DNA from: IMCC26077 sp044344975
Lineage (GTDB): Bacteria > Actinomycetota > Actinomycetes > Nanopelagicales > Nanopelagicaceae
Reading direction: 5' to 3'
DNA length: 13,570 bases
NCBI GenBank assembly: GCA_044344975.1
Contig: JBIJBY010000027.1
Span: 1 to 13,570 of the forward strand
Of the stretch, positions 13,517 through 13,570 are shown in pieces. Position 1 is the stretch's first letter; each line of letters opens with the position of its first letter. The notes under the pieces are model-generated. The model had not been told where the DNA came from. It saw nothing but the letters and a program-made list of their open reading frames with translations, and did not search any database. Position numbers and translations under genes: made by a program.

Positions 13517-13522
13517 AGATTA
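13517..13522 (-). promoter_or_regulatory. Candidate -10 (TAATCT) for a leaderless copper ATPase transcript
   Basis: On the minus strand TAATCT sits 6 nt before ATG 13510, the same hexamer as at the UPF0182 gene. A weak TTCGTC lies 18 nt further upstream. I see no CsoR- or CueR-type palindrome, but only 60 bases of upstream sequence are in the window. Confidence 0.45.
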
Positions 13523-13570
13523 GCCCCAGATTTAATTAGAGACGAACTTTCACTGCGCTTTGATGATTTC

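Overview
The window looks like chromosomal DNA from a moderate-to-low-GC member of the Actinobacteria. Three things support this: a WhiB-family Fe-S regulator, UPF0182/YlbL/DUF2342 proteins typical of that phylum, and a gene order that matches the Mycobacterium tuberculosis block Rv3193c-Rv3197A in both order and orientation (recalled from memory, not searched). Base composition is near 50% GC, far below Streptomyces or Mycobacterium. A streamlined low-GC lineage such as the freshwater acI/Nanopelagicales group is a reasonable guess, but that is inference.

Layout, left to right. Positions 1-784 (minus) hold most of an alpha/beta hydrolase of the proline-iminopeptidase type, cut by the left edge. 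Positions about 832-1264 are a long regulatory leader for whiB7 (1265-1600, plus): an AT tract abutting a promoter, a 44-codon upstream ORF with a near-perfect ribosome binding site, then a very strong intrinsic terminator before the gene. This is the layout of a translation-coupled attenuator. A minus-strand run follows: an ABC1/UbiB-type kinase-like protein, a ThiF/TOMM cyclodehydratase-like protein with paired Cys motifs, a YgjP-like HExxH metalloprotease, a gene-free structured 430-bp stretch, and a DUF2342 zincin-like protein. From 6746 a plus-strand group encodes a small membrane protein, a PDZ/Lon-type secreted protease (YlbL family) and a 954-residue UPF0182 membrane protein. After it come three perfect 19-bp repeats with a palindromic core, an initiator tRNA-fMet (11173-11246), a shared hairpin, and a minus-strand Cu(I)-exporting P1B-ATPase (11291-13510).

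How it works together. WhiB7 orthologues are transcriptional activators of intrinsic antibiotic resistance. The leader here predicts that impaired translation of the uORF lets RNA polymerase pass the terminator, and the AT tract next to the -35 predicts positive autoregulation. The neighbouring kinase, ThiF-like, DUF2342, YlbL and UPF0182 genes are a conserved actinobacterial cluster of largely unknown function, apparently concerned with envelope or proteolysis. The fMet tRNA and copper pump look like separate transcription units.

Two general traits stand out. Many genes have a TANNNT hexamer exactly 6-7 nt before the ATG and no Shine-Dalgarno sequence, which suggests leaderless transcripts. 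Short perfect tandem repeats (9, 10, 10, 12 and 19 bp) are scattered both inside and between genes.
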